A stretch of DNA of 64,000 nt from Paenibacillus tyrphae (GCF_024158745.1 NZ_JAMZAW010000021.1:62001-126000), one strand, 5' to 3'; counted from the stretch's first letter, positions 24,786 to 34,440 are shown. Made by a program: numbers and translations. Notes: a model not told the origin generated them from the sequence alone.

Positions 24786-25802
24786 TTAGTACTCCAGGTG
24801 CTGCTTTTCGTGCACGCGTTTGTGGAAGACGAAGTAGCTCCAGATTTGATAGCCGAGCACGAAAGGAAGCAGGCCTAAAGCGACGTACGTCATCACGGTT
24901 AGCGAATACGGACCGGAAGCGGCATTGTGGATCGTCAGGTTAAACGCGCTGTCGATGGAGCTGATCATCACCCTCGGGAACAATCCGATGAACACGGCAA
25001 CGATCGCCAGAGCGATCACGGCTCCCGTCATGCCGAATGCCCAGCCGTCCTTCTTCTTGGCGTTAAAGGCGCCGGCCAATACGAACGCGGCGACCCCGGC
25101 AACGGCCATGACTGACAAAATGCCGCCGCGGACCTGGAATACGTCCGTCATCGCGTAAGTCATCGCCCCGAATACCGCCAGCAGCCCCGCAAGTGGAATC
25201 AGCAGCCGGCCGCCCAGCGCACGCGCCCGATCCTGCAAGTCTCCGGTCGTCCGCAGTGTCGTAAACATCAGGCCGTGCACGAGGCACAGCACCGTGACCG
25301 TCACTCCGCCGATGACGCTGTAGACGTTCACGATATCGAACAATCCGGCGCGCATTTCCATCTGCCCGTCGATCGGCAGGCCTTTCAGCAGGCAGGCGAA
25401 GACGACGCCGAGCAGGAACGGAGGCAGCAGACTGCCCATGAAGATGACGCCGTCCCAGGTCTTCTTCCAGCGCTGATTGTCGACCTTGCCGCGAAACTCG
25501 AAGGCGACGCCCCGGCCGATCAAGGCCAGCAGAAGAACGACAAGCGGCGTGTTGAAGCCGCTGAACAGCGTGGCGTACCAGTTCGGGAAAGCCGCGAACA
25601 TCGCGCCGCCCGCCGTCAGCAGCCAGACTTCGTTCGCGTCCCAGAACGGGCCGATCGAATTAATTAATACGCGGCGCTGTCCGTCGGTTTTGCCCAGCAG
25701 CGACGCAGACATGCCCACGCCGAAATCGAAGCCCTCCAGAAAGAAGAAGCCGACGAACAAAACCGCTACAAGAATAAACCAAAGCTCATTTAGAGAAAGC
25801 AT
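24786..25802 (-). CDS. cydB: Cytochrome bd ubiquinol/menaquinol oxidase subunit II
   Basis: This 338-residue subunit has about nine transmembrane helices. It contains the family signatures FFLEGFDFGVGM, NSIGPFWDANEVWLLTAGGAMFAAFP and RGVAFEFRGK. The start is ATG 25802, with GGGAGGGAC upstream, inside the last codons of cydA (17-bp overlap). A longer upstream frame is an artefact of that overlap. It supports the heme-bearing subunit I in the terminal oxidase. Confidence 0.95.
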   Translation of the reverse strand: MLSLNELWFILVAVLFVGFFFLEGFDFGVGMSASLLGKTDGQRRVLINSIGPFWDANEVWLLTAGGAMFAAFPNWYATLFSGFNTPLVVLLLALIGRGVAFEFRGKVDNQRWKKTWDGVIFMGSLLPPFLLGVVFACLLKGLPIDGQMEMRAGLFDIVNVYSVIGGVTVTVLCLVHGLMFTTLRTTGDLQDRARALGGRLLIPLAGLLAVFGAMTYAMTDVFQVRGGILSVMAVAGVAAFVLAGAFNAKKKDGWAFGMTGAVIALAIVAVFIGLFPRVMISSIDSAFNLTIHNAASGPYSLTVMTYVALGLLPFVLGYQIWSYFVFHKRVHEKQHLEY

Positions 25803-27195
25803 GTTGTCCCTCCCTGTCGAATGGATCGTCCGTATGCGCGAATTCGGCATGATCGACGGCATTCGGCCCTTTTTTGATCACTCGGATGAATAAGTAGGCC
25901 ATGACGATAGCGAGCACCGTATAGGCGCCGGTGAACGAGATCAGCGAGAACAGCACCTGCCCGGCGCTGACGCTCGGGGACACCCCGTCCTCGGTGCGCA
26001 TAAGCCCGAATACGGCCCACGGCTGACGGCCGATCTCGGTCATAATCCAGCCCGAGGTGTTGGCGATGAACGGCATGGAGATCCCCCACACCATCGCGTG
26101 CAGGAACCACTTGCCCGCTTGCTCCAGCTTGTTGCGGGCCGCGAGATGGCATCCGTACAGACCCAGCAAAATCATAATCGAGCCGGCTGCTACCATAATG
26201 CGGAAGCTCCAGAACGTCGTGCGCACCGGCGGAATGTAGTTGCCCGGACCATACTTTTGCTCGTATTCCGCTTGAAGGTCTTTCATCCCCGGCACGCTGC
26301 CGGAAAACTTGCTGTACGACAAATAGCTGAGCAGATACGGCACTTTGATTTCCATCGTATTCTGCTGCTTCACCGGATCGATGAACGCCGTGACCGTCCA
26401 AGGCGCAGGATCGCTGCTCGTTTCCCACAGGCCTTCGCTGGCCGCCATTTTCATCGGCTGGGTGGCAACCAGGTATTGCGCCTGCTGGTGGCCGAACAGC
26501 GCTACGGCGACGGAGGAGATCAAGGCGATCACGATCGCGAGTTGAAACGACTTTTTGAAGAAAGATACGTCTTGGCGCTTCAGCAGCTTCCAGGCGCTGA
26601 TCCCGGCCACCAAGAAGGAGCCGGTCAGAAAAGCGCCGAACACCGTATGCGGGAATTCCCACCACAGCTGGCCGTTCGTGATCAGAGCGAGGAAGTCGTT
26701 CATTTCCGCTCGCCCGTTATTGACCGCGAAGCCTACCGGACGCTGCATAAAGGAGTTGGCCGCGAGAATCCAGAACGCCGACAGCGTCGTGCCGATGGAC
26801 ACCAGCCAGATGCAGGCCAGGTGGACCTTCTTCGACAGCCGTTCCCATCCGAAGATCCATAAGCCGATAAACGTCGATTCCATGAAGAACGCCAGCAAAG
26901 CCTCGATGGCCAGCGGAGCGCCGAAGACGTCTCCGACAAACCGCGAATAATTCGACCAGTTCATACCGAACTGAAATTCCTGCAAAATCCCGGTGACCAC
27001 GCCGACGGCGAAATTGATCAGAAACAATTTGCCCCAGAACTTGGCCATCCGTTTATATTCTTCCTGGCCTTTGACTACGTACATCGTCTCCATAATCGCA
27101 ATCATCAGCGCTAATCCGATCGAGATGGGCACGAAAATAAAGTGAAAAATCGTCGTTGCGGAAAACTGTATGCGCGAGAGCATCACTACATCCAT
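25786..27195 (-). CDS. cydA: Cytochrome bd oxidase subunit I
   Basis: This 469-residue membrane subunit binds hemes b558, b595 and d and reduces oxygen to water using quinol. Axial ligand regions are visible: His in ATTIFHFIFVPISIG, His in LWWEFPHTVFGAFL and Met in ANTSGWIMTEIGRQPWAVFG. Its length and short quinol loop fit the Gram-positive type. AGGTGG lies upstream of ATG 27195. The divergent upstream region carries a candidate Fnr/CRP-type box, which fits low-oxygen control. Confidence 0.96.
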   Translation of the reverse strand: MDVVMLSRIQFSATTIFHFIFVPISIGLALMIAIMETMYVVKGQEEYKRMAKFWGKLFLINFAVGVVTGILQEFQFGMNWSNYSRFVGDVFGAPLAIEALLAFFMESTFIGLWIFGWERLSKKVHLACIWLVSIGTTLSAFWILAANSFMQRPVGFAVNNGRAEMNDFLALITNGQLWWEFPHTVFGAFLTGSFLVAGISAWKLLKRQDVSFFKKSFQLAIVIALISSVAVALFGHQQAQYLVATQPMKMAASEGLWETSSDPAPWTVTAFIDPVKQQNTMEIKVPYLLSYLSYSKFSGSVPGMKDLQAEYEQKYGPGNYIPPVRTTFWSFRIMVAAGSIMILLGLYGCHLAARNKLEQAGKWFLHAMVWGISMPFIANTSGWIMTEIGRQPWAVFGLMRTEDGVSPSVSAGQVLFSLISFTGAYTVLAIVMAYLFIRVIKKGPNAVDHAEFAHTDDPFDREGQHAFSK

Positions 27196-27307
27196 GGGAT
27201 TCCTATTCCACCTTTCTCCTGAACCTGTTGTTTTGGCAAACCGTCACGGATTGTTGTGAGGATTGTCATGGTCTATCTCTATTGTGAGGAAAGCTTGTCC
27301 CGGAAAA

Positions 27308-27323
27308 TATGATCTAGATCACA
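27308..27323. promoter_or_regulatory. Candidate Fnr/CRP-family box upstream of cydA
   Basis: TGTGATCTAGATCATA (minus strand) matches the TGTGA-N6-TCACA consensus at 9 of 10 positions, with a TGATCTAGATCA palindromic core. It lies about 115 bp upstream of cydA in the divergent region (27196-27449). TCACAA half-sites also occur nearby, but none forms a good Rex site. Confidence 0.5.
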
Positions 27324-27402
27324 GTGATCCCGGGAATTCGTTTGTGAAAAATCGAACTTTTGAACTATTTTGGAACATGTCCCGATTCATTTTCAGACAT
27401 GC

Positions 27403-27408
27403 TATAAT
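27403..27408 (+). promoter_or_regulatory. Extended -10 promoter for the sensor kinase operon
   Basis: TATAAT (27403-27408) is preceded by TGC, giving an extended -10 (TGCTATAAT) about 42 bp before the kinase start codon. No good -35 is seen. Confidence 0.45.
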
Positions 27409-27449
27409 TTAGGGATCGAAGCATAGGAACGGCAGCAGGGGGTGGGACG

Positions 27450-29258
27450 ATGATTGGAAGCGTATACCGGAGATACATTAAAAACAACTTGTTCATGAAG
27501 CTGCTGCTTTCGTTTGCCCTCATTACGATTCTGACCATCATCACGCTCTCGTACATGATGTATCACGTGATGTCGCAATCTGTCGTACAGCGGGAGATGG
27601 ACAACCAGAAGAAGGCGATGGAAAGTGTAAACGCGTTTTTGAGCGAAAAATACGAGTCGGTGCAATCGATGGTGCTTGGTGTATACCGCGATCCGAGGCT
27701 AGCTGCCGACATCTCGTATTTCCTGCAGCATGATTTTCGGGATTATATCGAGCACGGATTGAACCGATATTATGAAGAAGACGTCGCTCCATACGGCTTG
27801 TCCTATTTCGCCAACCGGATTGAGGACGATACGGATATCCGGAATCTGATGCTGTACAGCGCAGAGAAGCAGTCCTTGTATGTGTACAACCGGCAAAAAT
27901 CGGCGAAGCTTCATATTACAAATGCCGTCCATTCCTATGTCCCGGACGCGATGGCGTTGGACAACAAGAACGTTTCGGTGCCGAATCCGTGGATCCGCAA
28001 GGAAATCGATCAATGGGACCCCCGGCTGTTTGCCGTCCGGGCTGTCATGAACGACAAAAATTCACTGAAATATATCGGGCAGCTTTTGATTTATTTCGAC
28101 TCCGACGGCATTTGGAAGTCGCTGGCCAGCTACAAAGAGACGCTCAAGGGGACCATTCTCGTGCTGACCCCGGACGGGAATGTAATTTTCGATTCTTCCG
28201 GCACGTATTACGGCAAGTCTTATCCTTATATGAACCAAATTCAACAGGAGACGGGCATGCTGGAGCAGGAATCGTATATTACGACGCTGGCGCAAAACCA
28301 GGCGGGCTATGTCGTAGTCGGCGCGATTCCGAAGCAGGAGATCGCAGCCGCTTCCCAAGGCTGGAAACGGACGATCCTCATCGCCAGCGTGCTGGGCATT
28401 CTGATTGCCATTCTGTTTCCGTCGCTCGTGGTGATCAATTTCGCCAAGCGGACGAACAAAATTATCCGGTTCATGAAAAAGGTAGAGACCGGAGACTTGA
28501 CCTCGCGCATCATCGAGCCGAAGGAAGACGAGCTGGGCCAAATTTCCCGCAGCTTCAACGATATGCTGGACGAGCTGAACCGCTATATTGAGCGGGTGTA
28601 TAAAGCGGAAATCCGGCAAAAGCATACGGAATTCGCGGCGCTTCAGGCGAGGGTCAATCCGCATTTTCTGTACAATACACTCGAAGTGATCCGGATGCGG
28701 GCTATCTCCCAAGGCGCGCATGACGTAGGCGAGATGATCTTCAGCCTGTCGGCGCTGTTCCGCAACGTGGTGCAGCAGAAAGCCGTCTATACGCTCAAGG
28801 ACGAGTTGGAGGCGTGCCGTCTGTATTTGGAGCTGTTCCGTATCCGGTATAAAGATCGATTTACTTACGCCATCGAATGCGACCGGGAGCTGTATGGGAT
28901 TCCCGTCGTCAAAATGTTCCTCCAGCCGATCATCGAAAACTACATTGTTCACGGCATCGAGGCGGACCGGGACGATAACCGCGCCGTCATCCGGTTCTCC
29001 CGGGAGAACGGGACAATTCGCGTCCGGGTGGAGGATAACGGCAGAGGGATCGAGCCGCAGCGGCTCGAGGAGATCAAGCAAGCGCTCGGAGCGCCCGAAG
29101 AGGTCGGCGGCTCGTTCGGACTGCGGGTCGTCTACGAGCGGCTCAAGCTGCTGCATGGAAATAGGGCCGGGATGGAGCTGAAGAGCAAGCCCGGGGCCGG
29201 TACGACCGTGACCGTGTGGTTCCCGGAAAAGGAAGGAGCAGGAGAATCCGATGTATAG
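27450..29258 (+). CDS. YesM-type sensor histidine kinase
   Basis: This 602-residue kinase has an N-terminal transmembrane helix (about residues 15-40), an extracellular sensor region (about 40-295), a second helix (about 305-325) and a HAMP domain (about 325-380). The His_kinase domain contains NPHFLYNTLEVIRM (phospho-His near residue 404). The C-terminal ATPase has N-box FLQPIIENYIVHGIE and G-box EDNGRGI plus FGLRVVYERL. The start ATG follows GGGGGTGGGACG. It overlaps the response-regulator gene by 8 bp. Kinases of this type commonly sense oligosaccharides through the adjacent importer. Confidence 0.93.
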   Translation: MIGSVYRRYIKNNLFMKLLLSFALITILTIITLSYMMYHVMSQSVVQREMDNQKKAMESVNAFLSEKYESVQSMVLGVYRDPRLAADISYFLQHDFRDYIEHGLNRYYEEDVAPYGLSYFANRIEDDTDIRNLMLYSAEKQSLYVYNRQKSAKLHITNAVHSYVPDAMALDNKNVSVPNPWIRKEIDQWDPRLFAVRAVMNDKNSLKYIGQLLIYFDSDGIWKSLASYKETLKGTILVLTPDGNVIFDSSGTYYGKSYPYMNQIQQETGMLEQESYITTLAQNQAGYVVVGAIPKQEIAAASQGWKRTILIASVLGILIAILFPSLVVINFAKRTNKIIRFMKKVETGDLTSRIIEPKEDELGQISRSFNDMLDELNRYIERVYKAEIRQKHTEFAALQARVNPHFLYNTLEVIRMRAISQGAHDVGEMIFSLSALFRNVVQQKAVYTLKDELEACRLYLELFRIRYKDRFTYAIECDRELYGIPVVKMFLQPIIENYIVHGIEADRDDNRAVIRFSRENGTIRVRVEDNGRGIEPQRLEEIKQALGAPEEVGGSFGLRVVYERLKLLHGNRAGMELKSKPGAGTTVTVWFPEKEGAGESDV

Positions 29259-30774
29259 AGTGTTTTTGGTGGATGACGAGCCTTTCATTATTGAAGGGCT
29301 GTACGATATTATCGACTGGGCCGCGTTGGGGCTCGAAATCGTCGGTCACGCGGGGAACGGGCAGAAGGCGCTGGACGCCTTGAAGCATACTCCCGCCGAC
29401 ATTCTGATCACGGATATCTCGATGCCGGTTATGACAGGGCTGGAGCTTGTCCGCGCCGTCCGCGAATGGAATCCAGGCCTCAAGGTCATCATCCTGAGCG
29501 GCTTCAACGAGTTCGATTATTTGAAGGAAGGCATGCGGCTCGGGATCGAAAATTATTTGCTCAAGCCGATTGACGTGCAGGAGCTTCGCTCCACGCTGAC
29601 CACGACGACGGACAAGCTGAACGCTGCGCAAGCCGAGCGCGTCTTGGGCGAACAGGACATGCGCATTCTGAAGGAGCATATTATGCACCGGTGGCTGACC
29701 GGCCAGATTGCGCCGAACGAATTCGACGAGCGTGCCGAGCTGCTGCAATTGCAGCTGAACCGTCCCTATGTGCTTGTGGCGCTCGTCCGTTTTCCAGAGG
29801 GAGACACGGGAGACGCCGACTTCGCCGCGGAACAGAAGCTGCCGGGCTTGTCGGTCATCCCGTTTCACAATATGGACGGAGAACTGGTCGTCGTCTTTAC
29901 GCTGGACGAGCCGGCGGAGGGCAAGCGCGCCGCGCTGGAGATGCTGGCCCGAATGAAGGCGGATCACGCCGAGGCTTCCCGCTCTTGCCGCATTTCGCTC
30001 GGCAGTGTGGAGCGGCTGCCTTACGAGGCGGCGCAAAGCTACGCGCATGCGAAGAAGGCGCAGGAGTTTTTCCTGCTTTATCAGGGCCGCGACATTCTGG
30101 ACTACGAGGAGGTCGCCGTTTCCGGCGAGACGGCCGGACTCGATTTTCCGCTGGAGTGGGCGGAATATTCCAAGCTTATTTTAGCCAAAGATAAAGATAG
30201 CTTGCTCGCCCGCATCGATCAGGATTACGAACGGCTCTTGGCGCAGGAGGGCATGACGCCCGCCCGACTCCAGCAAATCTCTATCGAGCTGATGATCCGC
30301 TTCAAGATGGAGCTGAAAGCGATTAAGCATACGGATTCGTCCGAGCTGTACCAGGAAGCCTTCGACCGTGTGCTGCATGCCGGAACGGTGGACCGGATGG
30401 CCGACGCCGTGAAGACGGTGGCGGGCTTAACCGTCGATTCGTTGATCCAGGACGTCCGCAGCCCCGTCATTCAGCAGGTGCTGAAGCTGATTCACGACAG
30501 CTATGCCGAAGAGCTGTCGCTCAAGACGCTCAGCGGGCAGTTCAATATTCATCCGGTGTATCTCGGCCACCTGTTCCATAAGGAAACGGGCGAGAACTTC
30601 ACGGAGTATATCAACAAGTACCGCATCGAGAAGGCGAAGACGTTATTGAAAGAGACGCATCTGAAAGTTCAGGAAATCGCCAAAACCGTCGGGTATTGGG
30701 AAACCAGTTATTTTTACAAACAATTCAAAAAATATGTCGGGATTTCTCCGACGGATTACAAAGGGCTGCTGTGA
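29251..30774 (+). CDS. YesN-type response regulator with AraC DNA-binding domain
   Basis: This 507-residue regulator starts with a receiver domain (MYRVFLVDDEP, phospho-Asp in ADILITDISMPVM near residue 55, Lys in YLLKPID). A variable linker domain is followed by a C-terminal AraC-type double helix-turn-helix (about residues 405-507: LSLKTLSGQFNIHPVYLGHLFHKETG and VQEIAKTVGYWETSYFYKQFKKYVGISP). It is translationally coupled to the kinase. A direct repeat upstream of the next gene is a plausible binding site. Confidence 0.94.
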   Translation: MYRVFLVDDEPFIIEGLYDIIDWAALGLEIVGHAGNGQKALDALKHTPADILITDISMPVMTGLELVRAVREWNPGLKVIILSGFNEFDYLKEGMRLGIENYLLKPIDVQELRSTLTTTTDKLNAAQAERVLGEQDMRILKEHIMHRWLTGQIAPNEFDERAELLQLQLNRPYVLVALVRFPEGDTGDADFAAEQKLPGLSVIPFHNMDGELVVVFTLDEPAEGKRAALEMLARMKADHAEASRSCRISLGSVERLPYEAAQSYAHAKKAQEFFLLYQGRDILDYEEVAVSGETAGLDFPLEWAEYSKLILAKDKDSLLARIDQDYERLLAQEGMTPARLQQISIELMIRFKMELKAIKHTDSSELYQEAFDRVLHAGTVDRMADAVKTVAGLTVDSLIQDVRSPVIQQVLKLIHDSYAEELSLKTLSGQFNIHPVYLGHLFHKETGENFTEYINKYRIEKAKTLLKETHLKVQEIAKTVGYWETSYFYKQFKKYVGISPTDYKGLL

Positions 30775-30824
30775 AGGGTAAAAAACGGCAGACCCTTTCT
30801 TTATTTTGTACAGCATACCTTTAG

Positions 30825-30853
30825 TTTCTTGCCTATTTGTAAATGCTTTCTTG
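30825..30853 (+). promoter_or_regulatory. Direct repeat TTTCTTG, 22-bp period, upstream of the mannoside importer
   Basis: TTTCTTG occurs at 30825-30831 and 30847-30853, two helical turns apart, about 75-100 bp before the solute-binding-protein gene. AraC-type regulators bind direct repeats of such spacing near the -35, so this is a candidate site for the adjacent response regulator. The promoter itself is not clear. Confidence 0.4.
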
Positions 30854-30923
30854 AGTTAATGTAAAGGTAGCCATTGAAACGATTCAACGGCTGCTTGAAA
30901 GAAAAAGGGAGGTATCTGCGAAC

Positions 30924-32399
30924 ATGAAAATGAAAAAAAGAAGCCTGTTTGCCGGACTCGCGCTCATGCTGTCTGCTTCGGTCGTCTTGACCGCATGCGG
31001 AGGCAGCAAGGACAGCGCGCAGGACGCAGGGGGCGCCGCGGGCAAACCTGTTGAGCTGATTTGGTATACGATCGGCACGCCTCAAAAGGACGTTGACCGG
31101 GTCATGGAAGAGGTCAGCAAATATACGAAAGAAAAAATCGGAGTTACCGTCAAAATGAACATGATCGACTTTGGCGATTACTCGCAAAAAATGCAGGTCA
31201 TGACCGCTTCCGGTACGCCGATGGATATTATGTTCACGTCTTCCTGGGCGTTCGACTACGTTCAGAACGCAAGAAAAGGCGCGTTCATGAAGATCGACGA
31301 TCTGCTTGAGAAACAAGGCAAAGGCATCAAGGACATGCTTGATCCCGCCTTCTTAAGCGGTTCCAAAGTCGACGGCCACAACTACGGCATTCCGGCCAAC
31401 AAAGAACTGCCGGCGCAAGAGGTATGGCGCTTCAACAAGCAACTGCTCGACAAGTACAACCTCGATATCAAGAACGTCAACTCGCTGGAAAGCCTGGAGC
31501 CGCTCTTGAAAACGATTAAAGAAAAAGATCCGGGCGTTATTCCGTTCTCCGTCGACAAAAACTACGGCGTATTCGTACCGTACGACTACGTGATCGAGAA
31601 AATGCCGATGGCGGTCAGAGTCGACAATCAAGACTACAAAGTTCTCAACATCCTGGACACGCCGGAAATGAAGCAAACGCTCCAAACGATGCACAAATAT
31701 TACAAAGCCGGCTACATTCCTACGGAAGCGGCAACGATGGTTTCCTCGACGGACGTTCAAAAAACCGGCAAATGGTTTGCAGACAAAGCAACGACGCAGC
31801 CATTCGCGGACAACCTGTGGACGGCAAGCTACGGATATCCGGTCGTCTCCACGCCAGCCAGCCCGGCTTACATTTACAACTGGTCCGTTATGGGCTCGAT
31901 GCAAGCGATTTCGGCGAACTCCAAAAATCCGGAGAAGGCAATGGAGTTCCTGAACCTGCTGAATACCGATCCGGTGCTGCGCAACATGGTCGACTCCGGG
32001 ATCGAAGGCGTGCACTACAAAAAAGTCGGCGACAACGTGATGGAGAACCTGCCGGAATCGAAAAACTACGATATGCCGACGTTCTCGCTGGGTAACCTGA
32101 TGCTCACGTACCTGAACCCGACCGATCCGAAGGACAAATGGGATGGCTTCAAGAAATTCAACGCTACCGGTAAGCCTGCTGCGCTGCTGGGCTTCAACTT
32201 CGACCCGTCCAAAGTGACGAGCGAAATCGCAGCGGTACAGAACGTCAAAGAAGAATTCTGGGCGCCGCTGATGACCGGTACGGTCGATCCGGATCAAATT
32301 ATTCCGCAGGCCAACCAAAAGCTTAAAGCTGCCGGACTCGACAAAATCATGGAAGAAGCACAGCGTCAAATCGACGCATGGAAAGCAACCAAAAAATAA
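30924..32399 (+). CDS. Sugar ABC transporter solute-binding lipoprotein (LplA-like)
   Basis: This 491-residue lipoprotein has a signal peptide with lipobox LTAC (Cys near residue 25) and a mature domain starting KPVELIWYTIGTPQKDVDRVMEEVSKYTKEKIGV. It carries a C-terminal DUF3502-like region (TSEIAAVQNVKEEFWAPLMTGTVDP). Such proteins bind oligosaccharides for LplB/LplC permeases. The mannosidase genes downstream suggest a mannose-containing oligosaccharide. AAAGGGAGGT precedes ATG 30924. No ATPase gene is nearby; LplABC systems usually share a housekeeping MsmX-type ATPase. Confidence 0.92.
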   Translation: MKMKKRSLFAGLALMLSASVVLTACGGSKDSAQDAGGAAGKPVELIWYTIGTPQKDVDRVMEEVSKYTKEKIGVTVKMNMIDFGDYSQKMQVMTASGTPMDIMFTSSWAFDYVQNARKGAFMKIDDLLEKQGKGIKDMLDPAFLSGSKVDGHNYGIPANKELPAQEVWRFNKQLLDKYNLDIKNVNSLESLEPLLKTIKEKDPGVIPFSVDKNYGVFVPYDYVIEKMPMAVRVDNQDYKVLNILDTPEMKQTLQTMHKYYKAGYIPTEAATMVSSTDVQKTGKWFADKATTQPFADNLWTASYGYPVVSTPASPAYIYNWSVMGSMQAISANSKNPEKAMEFLNLLNTDPVLRNMVDSGIEGVHYKKVGDNVMENLPESKNYDMPTFSLGNLMLTYLNPTDPKDKWDGFKKFNATGKPAALLGFNFDPSKVTSEIAAVQNVKEEFWAPLMTGTVDPDQIIPQANQKLKAAGLDKIMEEAQRQIDAWKATKK

Positions 32400-32479
32400 T
32401 CAAGCTTCAAAAGGCAACAGAGCTTCTTGACCGAAGCTTTGACCGAAGCTTTGTAGGTGAACGATAAGAACGGGACTCA

Positions 32480-32502
32480 GGGCGAATGGCATTCATTCGC
32501 CC
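32480..32502 (+). other. Hairpin between the binding-protein and permease genes
   Basis: A perfect 9-bp stem GGGCGAATG/CATTCGCCC with a 5-nt loop sits 21 bp before the permease start. There is no T-run. Such stems commonly protect the abundant binding-protein mRNA or limit downstream expression. Upstream (32400-32455) the stretch contains two ACCGAAGCTTTG copies. Confidence 0.6.
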
Positions 32503-32525
32503 CGTCTCTTTGAACGCGAGGGGTG

Positions 32526-33461
32526 ATGAATGTGAAGGGTGTGCTCAAGGATCTCAGTCGGAACAAAGCCTTGCTTCTCATGGTGCTTCCCGCCACGATC
32601 TGGTTTCTTTTCTTCTCTTACCTGCCGATGGCCGGGACGGTTATCGCTTTCAAGGAATACCGGTACCACCGCGACGGGTTTCTGGCCAGCATTGTGAACA
32701 GCAAGTGGGTCGGGCTCAAAAACTTCGAATTTCTGTTCAGCACGAAGGACGCTTTTCTCATTACACGGAACACACTGCTGTATAATACCGTGTTCATCGT
32801 AATCGGCCTCGTCTTGGCCGTCGGGCTGGCTATTATTTTGGCGGAGATCGCCAATAAGAAGCTGGCCAAGCTGTATCAGACCGGGATGTTCCTGCCTTAC
32901 TTCTTGTCTTGGGTTATTGTCGGGTATTTCGTATTCAGCTTCCTCAGCTTCGACAAAGGCATGGTCAACCAAATCGCCAAAGCGTTCGGGCTCACCGCCA
33001 CGCAGTGGTATAACGATCCGACGTATTGGCCGCTTATTCTGACGCTCGTCTTTCTGTGGAAATCGATCGGCTACAACAGCGTCGTGTATTTGGCGGCTAT
33101 TATGGGGATCGACAAATCGCTGTACGAGGCGGCGATGATCGACGGAGCGAACAAATGGCAGCAAATCCGCCACATTACGGTGCCGATGCTGACGCCTCTT
33201 ATTACCATTCTGACGCTGCTTGCGATCGGACGTATTTTTTACGCGGATTTCGGGCTGTTCTATCAAGTACCGCGCAATTCGGGTACGCTGTTCTCGGTTA
33301 CCAACGTCATCGATACGTACGTATACCGCGGCTTGAAATTTACCGGAGAAATCGGCATGACCAGCGCGGCCGGTTTGTATCAGTCGTTCGTCGGTTTCGT
33401 GCTCGTCATTACCTCCAATGCCATTGTTCGCAGATTCAATAAAGACAACGCATTGTATTAA
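32526..33461 (+). CDS. Sugar ABC transporter permease (LplB-like)
   Basis: This 311-residue permease has six predicted transmembrane helices. It has the conserved cytoplasmic loop EAAMIDGANKWQQIRHITVP, with typical LplB features (WFLFFSYLPMAGTVIAFKEYRY near the N-terminus). ATG 32526 is used here, but GTG 32532 has better spacing from GAGGGG. It pairs with the permease encoded 21 bp downstream. Confidence 0.92.
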   Translation: MNVKGVLKDLSRNKALLLMVLPATIWFLFFSYLPMAGTVIAFKEYRYHRDGFLASIVNSKWVGLKNFEFLFSTKDAFLITRNTLLYNTVFIVIGLVLAVGLAIILAEIANKKLAKLYQTGMFLPYFLSWVIVGYFVFSFLSFDKGMVNQIAKAFGLTATQWYNDPTYWPLILTLVFLWKSIGYNSVVYLAAIMGIDKSLYEAAMIDGANKWQQIRHITVPMLTPLITILTLLAIGRIFYADFGLFYQVPRNSGTLFSVTNVIDTYVYRGLKFTGEIGMTSAAGLYQSFVGFVLVITSNAIVRRFNKDNALY

Positions 33462-33482
33462 TCCATATGGAAAAAGGAGGAG

Positions 33483-34409
33483 ATGACCGTGTCTGCGCGA
33501 ACGATGAAACGAAGCCGGGATTTTCATCATTTGTCTCCGGCTTGGAACGTGATTTTTAACCTGATTGCCGGCTTTTTGGCGATTGCGTGCGTGTTTCCTT
33601 TCGTGTTCGTTACGATCATTTCGTTTACGGACGAAGGGACGCTGGCGCGCAACGGCTACCGGATCATTCCGGAAAAATGGAGTCTGGAAGCTTACCGCTA
33701 TGTATTTAAAGCCGGGGATCAGCTGCTGCGGTCCTACGGTGTCACTATTGCCGTTACCGTGATCGGTACGTTGCTCAGCATGATTATGATTGCGCTGTTC
33801 GCCTACGCGATCTCGCGCAAAAGCTTCAAATACCGCAATTTCTTTTCGTTTTTCGCTTTCTTCACGATGCTGTTCAACGGCGGGCTCGTCCCGACCTATA
33901 TCGTCGTCACGCAGCTGCTTGGGCTGAAGGACTCCATCTGGGGACTCATCCTGCCGCTGGCCGTGAACGCCTTCTACATCATGATTATGCGGACGTTCTT
34001 CTCTACGAGCGTACCGGATGCCATTATCGAATCGGGAAAAATCGACGGTGCGGGCGAATTCGGGATTTTCTTCCGCCTGGTTCTGCCCTTATCGCTTCCG
34101 GGGCTCGCGACGATCGGCCTGTTCAGCACCCTCGGGTACTGGAACGACTGGTTCAACGCGCTGCTCTATATTGACAAGCCGAGCTTGGTGCCGCTGCAAT
34201 CCATGCTGATGCGGATCGAGACGAGCATGCAGTTTATTTTGCAAAATACGAGCAACCCGTCAATGGGCGTAGCCGTACTGCAATCGCTGCCGCAGGATAC
34301 GTCGCGGATGGCGATGGTCGTCCTGGCGACGGGGCCGATTGTGTTCGCGTACCCGTTCTTCCAACGGTATTTTATTCAAGGGTTGACGGTTGGTGCGGTG
34401 AAGGAGTAA
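33483..34409 (+). CDS. Sugar ABC transporter permease (LplC-like)
   Basis: This 308-residue carbohydrate permease has about six transmembrane helices. The EAA-type loop reads AIIESGKIDGAGEFGIFFRLVLPLSLPG, and the C-terminus AYPFFQRYFIQGLTVGAVKE is typical of LplC proteins. GGAGGAG directly precedes ATG 33483; GTG 33489 is the alternative start with better spacing. Together with the LplB-like protein it forms the membrane channel of the mannoside importer. Confidence 0.93.
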   Translation: MTVSARTMKRSRDFHHLSPAWNVIFNLIAGFLAIACVFPFVFVTIISFTDEGTLARNGYRIIPEKWSLEAYRYVFKAGDQLLRSYGVTIAVTVIGTLLSMIMIALFAYAISRKSFKYRNFFSFFAFFTMLFNGGLVPTYIVVTQLLGLKDSIWGLILPLAVNAFYIMIMRTFFSTSVPDAIIESGKIDGAGEFGIFFRLVLPLSLPGLATIGLFSTLGYWNDWFNALLYIDKPSLVPLQSMLMRIETSMQFILQNTSNPSMGVAVLQSLPQDTSRMAMVVLATGPIVFAYPFFQRYFIQGLTVGAVKE

Positions 34410-34440
34410 GGAAGTTTTTTCGGGTAAGAGGCGGCGGCGG

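Noticed and set aside
27196..27360. Rex-binding site upstream of cydA
   Set aside because: Several TCACAA half-sites are present but none forms a TTGTGA-N-TCACAA pair at correct spacing.
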